64,000 nt of DNA from contig CM055101.1 of assembly GCA_029204225.1 (NCBI GenBank), forward strand, positions 1,351,844-1,415,843, written 5' to 3'. The notes beneath the pieces are model-generated. The model was not told where the DNA came from. It saw only the letters and a program-made list of their open reading frames with translations, and did no database searches. The DNA is from Diphasiastrum complanatum (lineage: Eukaryota; Streptophyta; Lycopodiopsida; Lycopodiales; Lycopodiaceae). Every line of letters begins with the position of its first letter. Position 1 is the stretch's first letter. Position numbers and translations under genes: made by a program. Of the stretch, positions 45,153 through 57,650 are shown piece after piece.

Positions 45153-47332
45153 TGTTGGAAAAAGAGGGTGTGTGAGAGAGAAAATGAAAATAGCTCAAAA
45201 AGAAACGAACACGAATGGAAACGAACTCAAAACTTGAAAAAGAAACGAACTCGAACGAAAAGTGTTCATGCGCAGAGGAATGAGCTATTTCCTTCTTTCC
45301 CTAAGCATGACCATGCCTATCAGAATCGAACAGAACGTTAGCGATAGAATTACGTTTGATATGATTACGTAGCCAAATATTAAGCATGAAGACATCAGAA
45401 TGATAATTTGTCATGAACGACTAGATTGATTGTCAATCGTGAATTAGTCGTGAACGACAAGACTAAATACTAGTCGCGAACAACTAGACTAATAAGAATT
45501 CGCTAAGAACAGACTACCAAATTAATTATTAAGGTAGTTTGACAGAATGTAAAAAAACATTACAAAATTGACGCAAATCTGAACGTAGAACAAACTGAAC
45601 TGTATCAGATTAAGTATAGCGAAATATACAGGTCAATAATGCAGGTGAGCATAAGACAATAGCGGATGAAACCACATGCTTCATAAAACTAATCCAATCT
45701 ATAAAAAATAATTAACCTATTACTGACAATACAAAGAATTGATGCATGAAAGCATCTACTTTGGCTATCTCTGGTATGCTTCTGATACATGCTATATTTT
45801 ACACACACTTCCTTTTCTTGTTGCTTGTTGAATACGCAGATGATATTCAATATATATATATATATAATGTTACAGATGTGCAGATGAAAAAAGTACAAAG
45901 TGAATGTGTTGTCTGTAAGAGATTGTGGGTGACTGCTGTTATTGTCAAATCTGTTTTTACAATGCATGGGATGAGCGTGAGAAGGCCGCGACATCAGCCT
46001 TTGTTGAAATGAACGTTGGTTAGTCTAGGTGATAGGAAAAACTATCAGTGATCTAAGTATGAAAATCTGGTACTAAATTACAGAACAAGAAGACAATTAC
46101 TCTATCGGCTAGTAGAGTCTTGTTACTGTGGAAGCTTATCAGGCTATGAAAATAGCTCTGATACCATGTTGGGAAAAAAGGGTGTGTGAGAGAAAAAACA
46201 AAAATAGCTTGAAAAGAAATGAACACGAATGGAAATGAACTCAAAAGTTGAAAAAGCAACGAACTCGAACGAAAGTGTTCGTGCACAGCGGAATGAGATA
46301 TTTCACTCTTTTCCTAAGCATGACTACGCCTATCAGATTTAAACAGAACGTTAGTGATAGAACTAAGTTCGATATGATTATTTGGCCAAACATTAAGTAT
46401 GAAGACATCAGAATGATAATTTGTCACAAACGGCTAGACTAATTGTTAGTCGCAAATTTGTCATGAAAGACAAGACTAAATATTAGTCGCGAACAGCTAG
46501 ACTAGTAATAATTCGCTAAGAACAGACTACCAGATTAAGCAATAAGAGAGTCAAACAAAATGTAGAAAAGCATTACAAAATTGACACAAATCTGAACGCA
46601 GAACAAACAGAGCTGTATCAGATTAAGTATAGCAAAATATACAAGTCAATAATGCAGGTGAGCACAAGACAATAGCGGACGAAACCGCATGCTTCACAAA
46701 ACTAATCCAATTTGTAAAAATGAACTAACCTATTACTGACAATACAAAGAATCAATGTGTGAAAGCATCTACTTTGTCTATCTCTGATATGCTTCTGATA
46801 CATGCTATATTTTACACACACTTCGTTTGCTTGTTGGTTGTTGAATACTATGGTATTCAATATATATATATATAATGTTACATGTGTGTAGATGAAGAAA
46901 GTACAAAGTGGATGTGTTGTCTGTAGGAGATCGTGGGTGGCTAATGTCGTTGTCAAATCTATTTGCACAGTGCATGGGATGAGCGTGAGAAGGCAACGAC
47001 ATCAGCCTTCACTGAAATGAACATTGGTGAAGATGCGAAAAATGTGAGACTCTGACAAATGCCTTAGAATTTGCTTTACAAGGTGCCTTCGCTTTTTCAT
47101 TAGGGCACCTTCGGCATTTGCAGGGCAATGTCACCTTTTTCGCCTGTCACAAATCACATGTCGCTTTTTTTTACTTGTGGAAATTTACTTGTATTTATGC
47201 AGATAGTCGTGTTTTTTGCTATCTTATTTTACATGTAAATTTGCAGACTATCCAATAACATGAGTAAAAATATAGCATGAATGGAGGCAGATTAAAATAG
47301 AATTTAGGAGAGTAGAGGAGATAAATCCAACA
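45153..47332 (-). mobile_element. Nested LTR element, 2,180 bp, internally deleted
   Basis: The ends are TGTTGGAAAAAG (45153) and AAATCCAACA (47332), an inverted TGTTGGA/TCCAACA pair. The 5-bp target duplication TTACT lies at 45148-45152 and 47333-47337. The complete LTR is 46167-47332 (1,166 bp). On the minus strand it is followed directly by the primer-binding site TGGTATCAGAGC (46166-46155). A second, truncated LTR copy is 45153-46017 (about 865 bp); it lacks the 315 bp matching 47018-47332. Between them only about 150 bp remain, so polypurine tract and all genes were deleted. Removing the element and one TTACT closes the copia reading frame. Confidence 0.92.
46155..46166 (-). promoter_or_regulatory. 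Primer-binding site of the nested LTR element
   Basis: TGGTATCAGAGC on the minus strand, immediately after the LTR end, matching the initiator Met tRNA type used by plant copia elements. Confidence 0.9.
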
Positions 47333-47916
47333 TTACTTATATAGATTGGCACATTGTTATTCTGAGTCTAGTCAAGCCTTGAAAACCTCTGTTCTAGTCA
47401 ATAAAGCATTACTATGGCATCATCGCTTAAGACACTTGAATTATGTATATGTTTTGAACATGTCCAAACAATCCATGGTTCTTGATCTCGACTATCCTTC
47501 TAGTAAGGTCGATCTCCCTATCTGTAATAGCTGCATCTTTGGAAAGCAGGCTAGGATTCTTTTTAGATCAAACCATAGGCATGCAACAAAAGCTCTGTTA
47601 GATGTTGTTCATAGATATATATGTGGACCCATGCAAACTCCTTTATTGCTAGATGCAAAGTGTTTCATTGCTTTTATTGACGAATTCTTCAGAAGAACAG
47701 CTGTTTATTTCATTAAAAAAAAATGAGAGACTTTCATCAAATTCAAACAATTCAAAGAGCATGCTCAGAATCAAACTAGCAAATCAAAACAATGAGGTCA
47801 GATAACGGGGGATAATACATCTCCACCAAATTCAGGGAGTATTGCCTTGACAACGGCATTGAACAACATTAAATTACCTCCTATTCGTCTCAATCGAATG
47901 GTATTGCTGACTTTTA
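47333..47916 (+). pseudogene. Ty1/copia pre-integrase and integrase, second part of the split element
   Basis: The frame resumes after the TTACT duplication: LLWHHRLRHLNYVYVLNMSK, zinc region CNSCIFGKQARI, then the core with the first catalytic Asp replaced (VVHRYICGPMQTP where HSD is expected). FIAFIDEFFRRTAVYFIKKK closes the open frame at 47726. After a stop, the second Asp region (SDNGG remnant near 47795) and the sequence before the Glu (SNGIAD, about 47890) follow with further stops. At about 47917 the element is cut by CACTA sequence. Confidence 0.88.
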
Positions 47917-49225
47917 AGTCATCTCATGCATCTTTTTTATCTTTTGACCCAGTCAAGTGCTCTCAAATTGTGCTCTCGAGATTTTTGAATATGTGCTTCG
48001 TGTTCAAAAGATGGTTTATCAACAATTCCCCCAATATGGGAGTTCATGAAATATTGATAACCGCCCATGCTGGGAGGGAGTCACCCTAGATCTGGATTGG
48101 ATCTCCAAATATGAAGCCAATCACTTGCCTACAATATCAACAAACAAGCACACACATTTATTGTAGATTATCGTTAGAGGAAATATAAAGAGAGTAACTA
48201 TAAAATAAATAAATGACTTGTACCATTAATTTGCCCAAATATTTATCATACCTTCATGGAATGAAGACGTTGACCAATTAGCCCATCACGCATAGGGTGA
48301 TCGGGTGAAAGGTATCGAGAGTGGCCCTCATAAAACATCTTTCGTAGATATTATGAGTGATGTGCTTGCAAATACTCCACAAACGGGGCATGCCTTGGAG
48401 CCACTAGTTTGGAGCCCTACATTGACACAATATAACCAACTTAATCGTGGGTCCAATGTTCGAATTGAAAGAAAATTCATGAATGCACATAAAATTTAAT
48501 ATAATACCATGAATCGAACCAATAGCAAGGATATCTCACCTGAACATTCCCCATATCCAAAAAAGTCGTGCATCATCGACATTACGATTTCCTTTATCAC
48601 AAAATCTCTTTGTCTCAGTGGTCTTTATATATCGCTCACTTGAACTCCTTGCCATAGAATCTGTAACTCACCTATCAAGGGAGCCATATACACGTCCATA
48701 GTTTTTGCCTTGTATTTTTCCAAGATAAGAAGGGCGAGCATTAGGTGCCCTGTTTTGATACTTAGCCAAGGGAGGATGTTGTAATTTACAAGGACAATCG
48801 ACCTAGTGGACCATGATGTGGAGTGCAAACCAAATGGGTTCACACCATCCATCGCCATCCCCAAATGCAAATGGCGAGGCTCATCCCTAAACTCATGCCA
48901 AGTAGCATCCACGTGCTTTCATGTTGGAGGATCGGCAGGGATCCTCATAGTATCGTCCGATGAATGATTGCTCGAATGCCATGTCATTAGCTCCGCGATG
49001 GAATTACACTTAAACATATGGTGTATCCTGGGTATGATGGGAAAATGTCTTACCACCTTGGCAGGTATAGTTACTCCTTGTAAATCTTGCCTGTAGCGGT
49101 GTTCTCCACAACCATCTCAACATAAGATGCAATCATTGGGACATGCATGAATATTCTTGTAATCAATGCCAACTGCGGATAGTATTTTTTTGGCTTCTTG
49201 TCGAGACACCACCATGGTGTTATAA
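47917..49225 (-). pseudogene. CACTA TNP2 transposase core, left arm of an inverted repeat
   Basis: Right to left: KKPKKYYPQLALITRIFMH near 49190-49110, then the residues around MTWHSSNHSSDD, then the open frame 48912-48625 with MDGVNPFGLHSTSWSTRS, GHLMLALLILEKYKAKTMDV and YMAPLIGELQILWQGVQVSD, the hallmark TNP2 (transposase_21) core. KMFYEGHSRYLSPDHPMRDG follows near 48330-48270, and ELPYWRELLINH-type sequence near 48040-47990. It stops at 47917 inside the copia integrase. Bases 47917-48903 are repeated inverted at 50810-51800. Confidence 0.88.
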
Positions 49226-49737
49226 CTCTAATATCCATTACCCTAAGCATTAACACTACATCCATTAACACTAGATCCACAATGAAGATAGCTTACTCTT
49301 TCTCTATCTCTTTCTCTCTCATAAAAGTATAAAAACATGCAATCCAACAATTAGCAAAACTCAATAAAAACATGAGAGATGGAGGAAAAGTGATAGAGAG
49401 CAAGGACATTCATAAATCCATTTCACAAGAGAACCAATCTGCTTTATTGAAATGAAGATATGTACATGTGTAGGAAACTCGAGTTGGTCTCTTTTATAGT
49501 AGAGAGGAGGACCCTAGATTCCAAATTCTATTGGTCCATTTTTGCCTCCCTAAATATTCAAACTTAAAAAAGAGTGGGAACCATTCAAATTGGAGGGAAA
49601 CCCAACTTTATTCACTAATTTGACATTTAGGCCCTACGACATTAAAAGTCTCGCAAAAAGGCCTAAAGTCCTTTTATTGACTTTCTTATTAATCAAATAG
49701 CTATGTGATCATTGGGTTGGACTTATACACGCAGGGT
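49226..49737. other. Spacer, no gene seen
   Basis: ATCCATTAACACTA-type short repeats (about 49230-49270) and a TCTCTTTCTC tract near 49300 are present. AAGTATAAAAACATGC near 49326 resembles a TATA context. It may be the remnant of an LTR or CACTA end. Confidence 0.4.
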
Positions 49738-50800
49738 GCCAAATCTCATTCACTTATTAACTAGGGTTAGGGTTGCCTCGGGATCTGCAAACCCTCCAAC
49801 AGTATCTCCCACCAAAACTGGTGGCGGTCCCATGACACCTGTGAGATGCAATTACTGTGGGCTTTTATTTGCTTCACGTCGAATCTTTATTAAATGATAC
49901 TGCACCTTCTCCATAAAATCGAGTCGGGTAGTGTTGAAATCTAAATTGTGTGCAAAAAACAACGGTGGCCTCCGGCAATTTACTTTGAAGTTATCCATGA
50001 TGTGAATCGAAATTCCCATGAGCCTCCCATCATTGTAGCACGAAAATACAGTCTAGCCACCGGTAGCTAATCCTTAATGTTTTTGAGGCCATTGGCTTAT
50101 TTGGATCAAATGCCAATGGAGGAAGGCAATCATCCCATCACGTTGCCATGGATGCCAACAGAGTAAGTCTTTTGCAAAAAGCACCGATTGCCTCACTGTC
50201 AAATCGGGAGAGTGTATATACTCCCGCTGGTACGCTTGTAGTGCCCGGTGAAAATCCATTTAAATTTTTCAACTGTAAGGTTGTTGGATGATTGGCCAGT
50301 TTGGCGTATGGATAGTAATTTTGTCCATGGTCAATTCCAAATCCTTCCACTTATTCCTGCACGGCATTGGTACATAATATGGATCTACACGCAATTGGCG
50401 AGGGTTGGCCACATAACTTCTAATAGTTTCTGAAGTTTTCTCAAAAATTGTAACTCGTCAAGCTGGTTGCTCTCCCAATGCAGGTATTTTAGCCAATTCT
50501 TTGCCAGCCTCTATTTCAAAGGTCTTAAACTTAAGGACCCAACCACCACGCGAGGACTCATGAGGATGTTGCACTAAAAAGCTCTAGATCTGGTCCTCGA
50601 CGCTGATTGGTCTTCTGAACAATGGTGTGGTCCTTGATAAAGATGGACTTGGTTGCAATGACCGTGGAATTGGCTATTATTCTTCAACTTCAGGGGCTCC
50701 ACCCTAGTCCATGCCCGAATTCAACCATGTATCCATAGGTGCATCACTTTGGTGAGGAGGATAGAATTGCGACATGACCGGAACTGAAATTTGAGGCCCA
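49738..50800 (-). pseudogene. Accessory ORF (copy 2), C-terminal two thirds
   Basis: This is a diverged copy of 38090-39120. Shared segments include QISVPVMSQFYPPHQSDAPM (about 50780-50730), PYYVPM-like sequence near 50370, the DFHRALQAYQREYIHSPDLT block (50260-50200), IKD followed by a TAG at the same position as in copy 1, and the tail ending in the GGRSH/VGG region near 49800. The coiled-coil N-terminus is absent; homology starts at about 50800, where CACTA sequence begins. It shows several additional stops. Confidence 0.75.
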
Positions 50801-50809
50801 AGTGCAAAT

Positions 50810-53800
50810 GGCATGAGTTTAGAGATGAGCCTCGCCATTTGCATTTGGGGATGGTGATGATGGTGTGAATCCATTTGGTTTGCACTCCACATCATGGTCC
50901 ACTAGGTCGATTGTCCTTGTAAATTACAACATCCTCCCTTGGCTAGTATCAAGAGGGGGCACCTAATGTTCGTCCTTCTTATCTTGAGAAAATACAAGGC
51001 AAAAACTATGGATGTGTATATGGCTCCCTTGATAGATGTGTTAAAGATTCTATGGCAAGGAGTTCAAGTGAGCGATATATCAAGACCATTGAGACAAAGA
51101 GATTTTGTGGTAAAGGAAATTTTAATGTGGATGATGCATGACTTTTTTGGATATGGGGAATGTTCAAGTGAGATATCCTTGCTATTGGTTCGATTCATGG
51201 TATTATATTAAATTTTATGTGCATTTATGAATTTTCTTTCAATTCAAACATTGGACCCACGATTAAGTTGGATGTATTGTGTCAATGTAGGGCTCCAAAC
51301 TAGTGGCTCCAATGCATGACCCGTTTGTGGAGTATTTGCAAGCACATCACTCATAACATCTACGAAAGATGGTTTATGAGGGCCACACTCGATACCTTCC
51401 ACCCGATCACCCTATGCGTGATGGGCTAATTGGTCAACGTCCTCATTCCATGAAGGTACGATACATATTTGGGCCAATTAATAGTACAAGTCATTTATTT
51501 ATTTTATGGTTACTCTCTTTATATTTTCTCTAACGATAATATGCAATAAATGTGTGTGCTTGTTTGTTAATATTGTAGGCAAGTAATTGGCTTCAGATTT
51601 GGAGATCTAATCAAGATCTAGGGTGACTTCCTCCCAGCATGAAGAGGTTATCAATATTTCATGAACTCCCATATTGGAGGGAATTGTTGATAAACCATCT
51701 TTTGAACACAATGCACATATTCAAGAATGTCGGGAGCACAATTTGGGAGCACTTGACTCGGTCAAAAGACAAAAAAGATGCACGAGATGACTTAAAAGAA
51801 CTGGAAAAGATGGCCGATTTATGGCCACAAATGGTGGGGACTTCAATTGTCTTACCAAAGGCCCCATGGATCTTTTCGAGGAGAGAAGAGACAATTGTAA
51901 AGAAGGCAATAGCTTCATTTCGAATTTCACATGCGATGCCTAGAGGGCACCTTCAATAGGGACAACAAGCTAAGTAGACTAAAGTCTCACGACTGACATA
52001 AATTTTTACAAGTTGGCTTGGCATGTTTTTTGACGTTGCTTCTACCTCAACCTTGTGAATTACATTTTATAGCATGTCTTGTAATTTCATGATGATTTTA
52101 TTGCGCATATATGTCTCTCAATGACCAAATTATTTTTGTGCATGAAGTCCGTGCTTCCCTTGCTGTTGAGATTCACCATACCTCACCAAACCATTGATTT
52201 TGTAGATTGCACTCTTTGACTCCTCTGTGAATAATTGTTTTTTGAATGATTTAAGATGATGATCTTACTAATTCGTATGTCATTGTTGTTTCCTTTCCTT
52301 ATAAAGATACATTTCATCGAAGGAGATATCGTTGGCATCCATTGAGGTGGCAAGACAAAGCTTAATCCATCTCATTGTGCATTTGGTAGATAAGGTGGCC
52401 ATTGCAGCATCATAAAATTGCATTTGCCTATTCTTAGTCCATCCTAGACTATTGCTATTGTGGTAATTCTCATGTTCTCTCACTAACATTGATTCATTTT
52501 TTTAATTCAAGCAATGTCCATAGTCATTGGATGTTTTTCTCGGAATGATTCATGAAAACATTGAAAGGCTTCATAAGACAAAGAGCAAGGCTTGAGGATA
52601 GCATGGCAGAAGGATGGCTAGTGCAAGAGTCCATGGTTTAAATCACGGAGCTCCTTGCTCATAGCGATCCTTCTATTCCTCATCTTTGGGATAAGAAGGA
52701 TGATGAGCATTTTGTTAGGGAGGTTCCTCAAGGAAAAGGAGCGATTATGAGAATGAGTGAGTCCTTCAGGGAGAACGTAAATAAGTTTTGCATTCTCAAT
52801 AACGAGGAAATGCAAAAGTGGATTTCGCAATACGAAGAGGCCAAGGCTCGTAGTTAAATCACTTGAGCCACTTTTAGGAGAGGGCATAGAAGACAACCAT
52901 ATCCACATGACCTCACTATTCTACCCCAAGGACATGATGCTTGATTGGCTACGTGATGCCCTTAGAGAAGCCTCGACAAACAACTAAGAAGTAATAAGAG
53001 AGAGAGAGCGGAAATATGCAAGGGGGTGCGATTTACATGTAAGCTATGATCATCATAATTTACATGTTAATTAAAACATTTGTACATGTTTGTTATATCC
53101 CTAACACATTTAGTTCTATTTTGTTCATTACAAAAAATACAATGCATTGTGGACGCATGGACGACACTTTTGTACAGAAAGAGTGCATTGAAAAAAATAG
53201 AAATATGTACAATTGTGGAGTGATAACAAAGTTTACCCAAGAGAGTTGAGCAAGCACGACGGACACCAATTTACTCTCTTTGTAACTTGATTATTGTGAG
53301 ACAATCAATGTCTTCCTCGAAGTTGGATTTAGACAATTCAGCTTTTTCATATTTGATGTCAAATGGTTCAAAGTTATTTGCAATGGTCCCAATGCAACTG
53401 TTAGGAAAGATGAGAGTGGTTATTTTGCCATTGACTCTACCAAGCTTTGGACAAATCAAAGCGATACTTTTATTTTTCCTCAACAATGTGAGCAGGTACA
53501 TTTTTTCTCTGTCTTCAAGATGTCTATGCTCTTTTGTTGTCAATCGATTGATTTTCAGTGTACTGCAAAAAATGTATATTGTGTATAGTAATACCCAAGC
53601 AATTGTAACATAGTTATGGATACTAACTATGAGACAACGTTTATGGTAATATCGATCAATTACAGGTGGTCTTTCACCCCAATCGTTCAGATCCCAGATG
53701 GTGGAATGTGATTCAAGTCGCTCCTCGAAGTAAAAGAGTTTTTGAAAATAGAAATGTCATGGAGGACATGGCGCTGCCAGCTGATACACCTCATGAACAA

Positions 53801-54150
53801 GATTGTGATGATGGATTTGATGACAGATTTGCGGAGAATGATCACGTGCAAGCTTTACAAGCTAATGATGATGTTGAGCGTGATGCATCATCATCGGATG
53901 GATCGACGACACATGACACACCTTCTCAATCTCCCTCGTTGTCACCGTTGCCATCAGCTTTTAAAGATCAGCTTATTGATGATGAAGTTATAGGAGATAT
54001 TTGGGTAAGATAGAGATTGACTAATTCTAAATATAAATAAAATAAAAAATCTATAAATATATTGTTGTTTCGTCAGGCAGATTGGTTGTTGAGGCCTACC
54101 CTTCCAGCTCATCACTGCCCGAAGAGATCCAAAAATATTGAAAATGAATA
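50810..54150 (+). pseudogene. CACTA TNP2 transposase, core to C-terminus
   Basis: The core is readable from about 50815. The frame at 50939-51211 has GHLMFVLLILRKYKAKTMDV, MAPLIDVLKILWQ and MHDFFGYGECS. After an intron-like gap, 51639-51959 reads MKRLSIFHELPYWRELLINH, LLNTMHIFKNVGSTIWEHL. DUF4218 fragments follow near 51960-52450; FMKTLKGFIRQRARLEDSMA is at 52551. The DUF4216-like part lies at about 53205-53500 (NMYNCGVITKFTQES; VKWFKVICNGPNATV). The acidic C-terminal exon is 53666-54013 (VVFHPNRSDPRWWNVIQVAP at its start), after an acceptor near 53665. Frameshifts and stops are frequent before 53200. It is the most complete TNP2 copy here and shows the ancestral order of the segments scrambled at 34.6-37.4 kb. 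Confidence 0.87.
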
Positions 54151-54769
54151 TCATAGATGGTTGAAATGAGAAAATGAATGTACAATTTATGTATATGCAT
54201 TGTCAAATCATGGCTAAGAAGGTTAACTAGAGTTAATTCTTAGCGCCAAATCCATTAGTGTTTCAAATTTTTGCCAACACATATTTTCATATTCATGGCT
54301 TTTTGTCTACGCATATTTTCAGATTCATAGTTCAGTGTTTTAGATTTTTGCCTACACATTACGAATGGCACCATCAAGTCGTGCTCCTCAATTGACTCTA
54401 TGCTTCTATTCAACGAAAAAGATGATAATGGGTTATGGGTGCCAATAAAATATTAAAAAACTCTTGGGTTTTGATGCATCCATCATCAAGAAGAACATTT
54501 CAAAAAAAACAAAAGGTCAAAACTATCATTTCGATCTTATTGGAAGGCCATAATTTTGGTTTTCAGAACATCATCAGGAGGAAAATCTATTTCTGAAAAT
54601 TTAATCCAACATGTATATATGCATTCAGAGATAAATGTGCAAGGATTCAACCGTCAGGATCACAAAAAAAGCTACTATGAGTATTGATATTTTTGATGCT
54701 TTGATTTTTGTCAATAATAAATATCTAATAGTAAACTTGCCAATCTGATCATTTTTTTCTTGCAGATTT
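54151..54769. repeat. CACTA 3' flank with short repeats
   Basis: Variants of TTTTTG(C/T)C(A/T)ACNCATATTTTCA repeat three to four times between 54265 and 54365. These could be subterminal repeats of the CACTA element. The rest shows no feature. Confidence 0.4.
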
Positions 54770-55390
54770 ATATCCATCCAACGTAAATGAATGAGAGCCC
54801 AATGGATCTCTAGCAGGTGTATTAGATGTTATTTACACTGATATTGGACAACTGCAATATCGAGGTAGAACTACAAAAGATCAAACTAATAATGAGATCT
54901 TTTTTTATAAATCAATGTACATTTCTGATACAAAAGGAGATTTTGGACAAATAGTCCCAATTCTATTACCTAGTTTTGAAAGTGATGAATGGGTTGCTCC
55001 AGATGTTGTAGTTTCATATTCATTTAGTTGCAAGCTATATAATGATGTAAAAAATTCATTAAAGATAAGCACGAGATCAAAAATAGTCAGATTGAGTTAG
55101 TTTATTTCCTTGAAAATATTTGTGGATTTCTTTTCAAGTGTCAATGTACACAAAACCCCAACAATGTTTGTATGCAAAAATTTATCAGATAGTTTATTAT
55201 CTGAACTCATAGATGAAGGCTGGGACAAAAGATTAGATGGAGAAATAGAATGCAAAATTAAAATACTCTTCCATGTCTTTTGTTATCAAATTGAAAAACA
55301 AATGTTGAGCTTATGCTTCCATTATCTAAGATGTAAAGAAAATAAAGGTAAATGGGTGCCACTCGATCAAGACTTGGGAGCTGGAAAAAG
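54770..55390 (+). pseudogene. Unidentified coding remnant (possible element ORF)
   Basis: Two open stretches, 54915-55100 (YISDTKGDFGQIVPILLPSF; WVAPDVVVSYSFSCKLYNDV) and 55110-55400 (KTPTMFVCKNLSDSLLSELI; GWDKRLDGEIECKIKILFHV), lie in the same direction with one or two stops between. The composition looks protein-like, but I recognise no family. A coiled-coil segment follows. Confidence 0.4.
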
Positions 55391-55887
55391 CTCATATTGA
55401 GCTATCAAAGAAAGATACAGCCCTAGAGGAAGCCAAAGGTAGATTCGATGCAACTCTAGAAGCGCTAGAATAAATGCAAGACCAATCGAATCAATTCGAA
55501 AATCAGAACATACTGTTTAAACAACAAGTTCAGACACTCCAAGGTCTGTTGTAGTAGGAGTGATACACTTGAAGTGCCTTCCAAATGTCGAATAAAGCCC
55601 TGCAAGAACAGTTGAGATATGTTACAATTGAGAATGACAAAGCCAAATCCAAGTACAATGAGCTCGAGCTCACTATCTAGCCGTTGCAGAGCTCAATCGA
55701 GATGCTGAAGGCAGATAATGCTATCTATAAGAAGCAAACAGAAGAAGCCATCTTGTGGAAAATCAGTGCCGAATCAACATTGGTAGCCTGTGTTTTCCAT
55801 GGCTGATCCTACTGCTTGGAAGAATGTCCAACAGAACATTATTAATCTCTTTCAGCTTTAGTATCTCCAGCCTTTCATGAGGGCGTA
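55375..55887 (+). pseudogene. Coiled-coil remnant at the 3' end of an LTR element
   Basis: With stops ignored the plus strand reads heptad-rich protein: AHIELSKKDTALEEAKGRFD, QNILFKQQVQTLQGLL, ALQEQLRYVTIENDKAKSKY, EMLKADNAIYKKQTEEAILW. It resembles in kind the coiled coil at 39796-39040 but the sequences are not clearly alignable. It ends about 20 bp before a probable LTR start at 55888. Confidence 0.5.
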
Positions 55888-56760
55888 TTGTAATACCCTA
55901 TTACATGCATATTTTTTTTGAATTACTATTTTGTGATGCAACCCCAATAAACCTACTCAATTCATGAAGATAAACATCAAATATGAAGAAATATCTAATG
56001 ATCACGACAATCACAAGTTACTCAAATATATAACAAAGATAAAGAGGCCTAAATAAATGTGATTGAAGGAAGGACTATAACCTGAAGGGCAGTTATGAAA
56101 TGACATGAACCTTAATAAGAAGACTAGCCCTAAGAGCAGAACATTCCAGAAGATGCATTTATTATGTCTCAAACAAACATCACAACCTTCCATGTGCTTG
56201 CTTTTCATTGGAGCAAAGCTACATGACAAGGATTCCACCTAGGAAATGTACAATTGTAATTTTTCTATTTGATGGAATTAGTTAATTAAATTAAATAAGA
56301 AGCGGCATATCGGTTACTAAAGAGATACGTACTTTTGTGTTTGTTCCCTACAACATTTCCTAGCTAGTTTGAGGCCTAAATTGGCTAAAATTGTAAATAG
56401 TTTTGGTTCTGGAGTTTCACACGTGTGAACCAGGCCACAATGTTTTTATTTACTGTATTTTTTCAGTATGATGAAGTGTCAAACTTCATACCCTTCAAAA
56501 TGAGACCATTTTGATGTATTTTGGTCATATAAGCCATTTTTAGCTATTTTTCCTATATAGGGAATATCTAGGGTCAAGTACCTTCTAGAGAGAGGAGAGA
56601 GAGTCATCTTCCTCATCCATAAATAGTAGGGAAGTCGTGGAAAACAGGTTGGAGAAACCTTTTGTATGCTTCATTGAGATCAATAGATCATTGTCATTGT
56701 TTCTTCCTCCATTGAGAGCATTGTTGTGTGTATTGTCTTCAAGCTATTGTGTATGATCTT
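55888..56760 (+). repeat. Probable LTR
   Basis: The candidate start is TGTAATACCCTATTACATGC after the coiled-coil remnant. CCATAAATAGTAGG, a TATA-like box, lies near 56620, followed by features expected of an R-U5 region (TGTGTATTGTC, TTCAAGC). The right end is not fixed; an end between 56740 and 56800 is likely. Short minus-strand frames inside are not supported. Confidence 0.5.
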
Positions 56761-56962
56761 AGGTGCTTTCCAAAAGTGGTAGGCTGATGTATTATGGACT
56801 GTATAATGCTATTTTGGGCCGCACTTGATGTTTATGGAAGTTTCCATTTGTGATAAATGCTTTTTGATCAAGTTCTTTGCATTCTAGGTAGCATAGAATG
56901 TGTTGCCAATTCCTAGCCTATGTAGTTTGGAGTGCAAGCATTCAAGCCAATGATCTTGGAGT

Positions 56963-57290
56963 TTAGATCCACTTAGGATCTGTATTTTTCACACAAAGAT
57001 GCAGCATAGTGCTCAAGCTGTCCCAGACTTCCTTGAAGATCGGAGCTTCATACACATGGCCAATTTGAGTGTTTGATATATTGAGGATGATTAGCGCAAA
57101 GGCTTTGCCATCCTTCAGCTTCCATCGAGAGATTGCAACATCGTCAGCTTCATTTTTTACCTCTGCACCTATAACAACGTCATACAATTCCTTAGCCATT
57201 AGCACAATTCTCATCTTAAATTTCTACAAAAGGTAATTGGCTCCATCAAGCTTGTCCATGATAGGACTGGCTTTCCCTTGGAAATCTAGG
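56963..57290 (-). pseudogene. Ty1/copia gag N-terminal fragment (family K)
   Basis: On the minus strand the reading begins at an ATG near 57260 (MDKLDGANYLL) and, after a stop, continues in the open frame 57214-56963 with ELYDVVIGAEVKNEADDVAI, SRWKLKDGKAFALIILNISN, TQIGHVYEAPIFKEVWDSL. It is the same Gag family as at 13030 and 44047. It ends abruptly at about 56980, and the family K LTR lies upstream of it. Confidence 0.85.
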
Positions 57291-57292
57291 TG

Positions 57293-57650
57293 GATATTAG
57301 TCTAAGCGATACTAATAACTATCAGTAACTTGAGAATGAAAATAGACTAACTCACTAACTTCACTTCATTTCATTTCAAAGAAATATGCAAGAACAAATG
57401 CTCTTTATATAGCCTCGTAGCTATTCTAAATATGAAATATTTGTCTTAAGTTCCATAACCACTTTTGACAAGGATCATAATAACATATGGACTCTAGGTC
57501 GAAATGAAAATCGACCATGGATCGATTTGATCTTCGACCTGGTATCGAAATACACTTAATCTATTCTAAGCTCATTCTTTTCAAAACAACAAAAAAACTA
57601 TTATTTTGCATTATGTAGATCTAAATAAGAGGCAACTAGATCATGCCATG
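57293..57650 (-). repeat. Copia LTR (family K), 5' LTR of the gag fragment
   Basis: It aligns with 7440-7845 (same orientation) and 63340-63500 (reverse). Reading in sense, TATATAAAGAG is near 57405. A degenerate primer-binding site (TTAGTATCGCTTAGAC) follows near 57315-57300 on the minus strand. The right boundary is uncertain. Confidence 0.7.

Noticed and set aside
46155-46166. tRNA gene
   Set aside because: TGGTATCAGAGC is the primer-binding site complementary to the tRNA end, directly beside an LTR; no cloverleaf is present. The same applies to 12569-12580 and 19671-19680.
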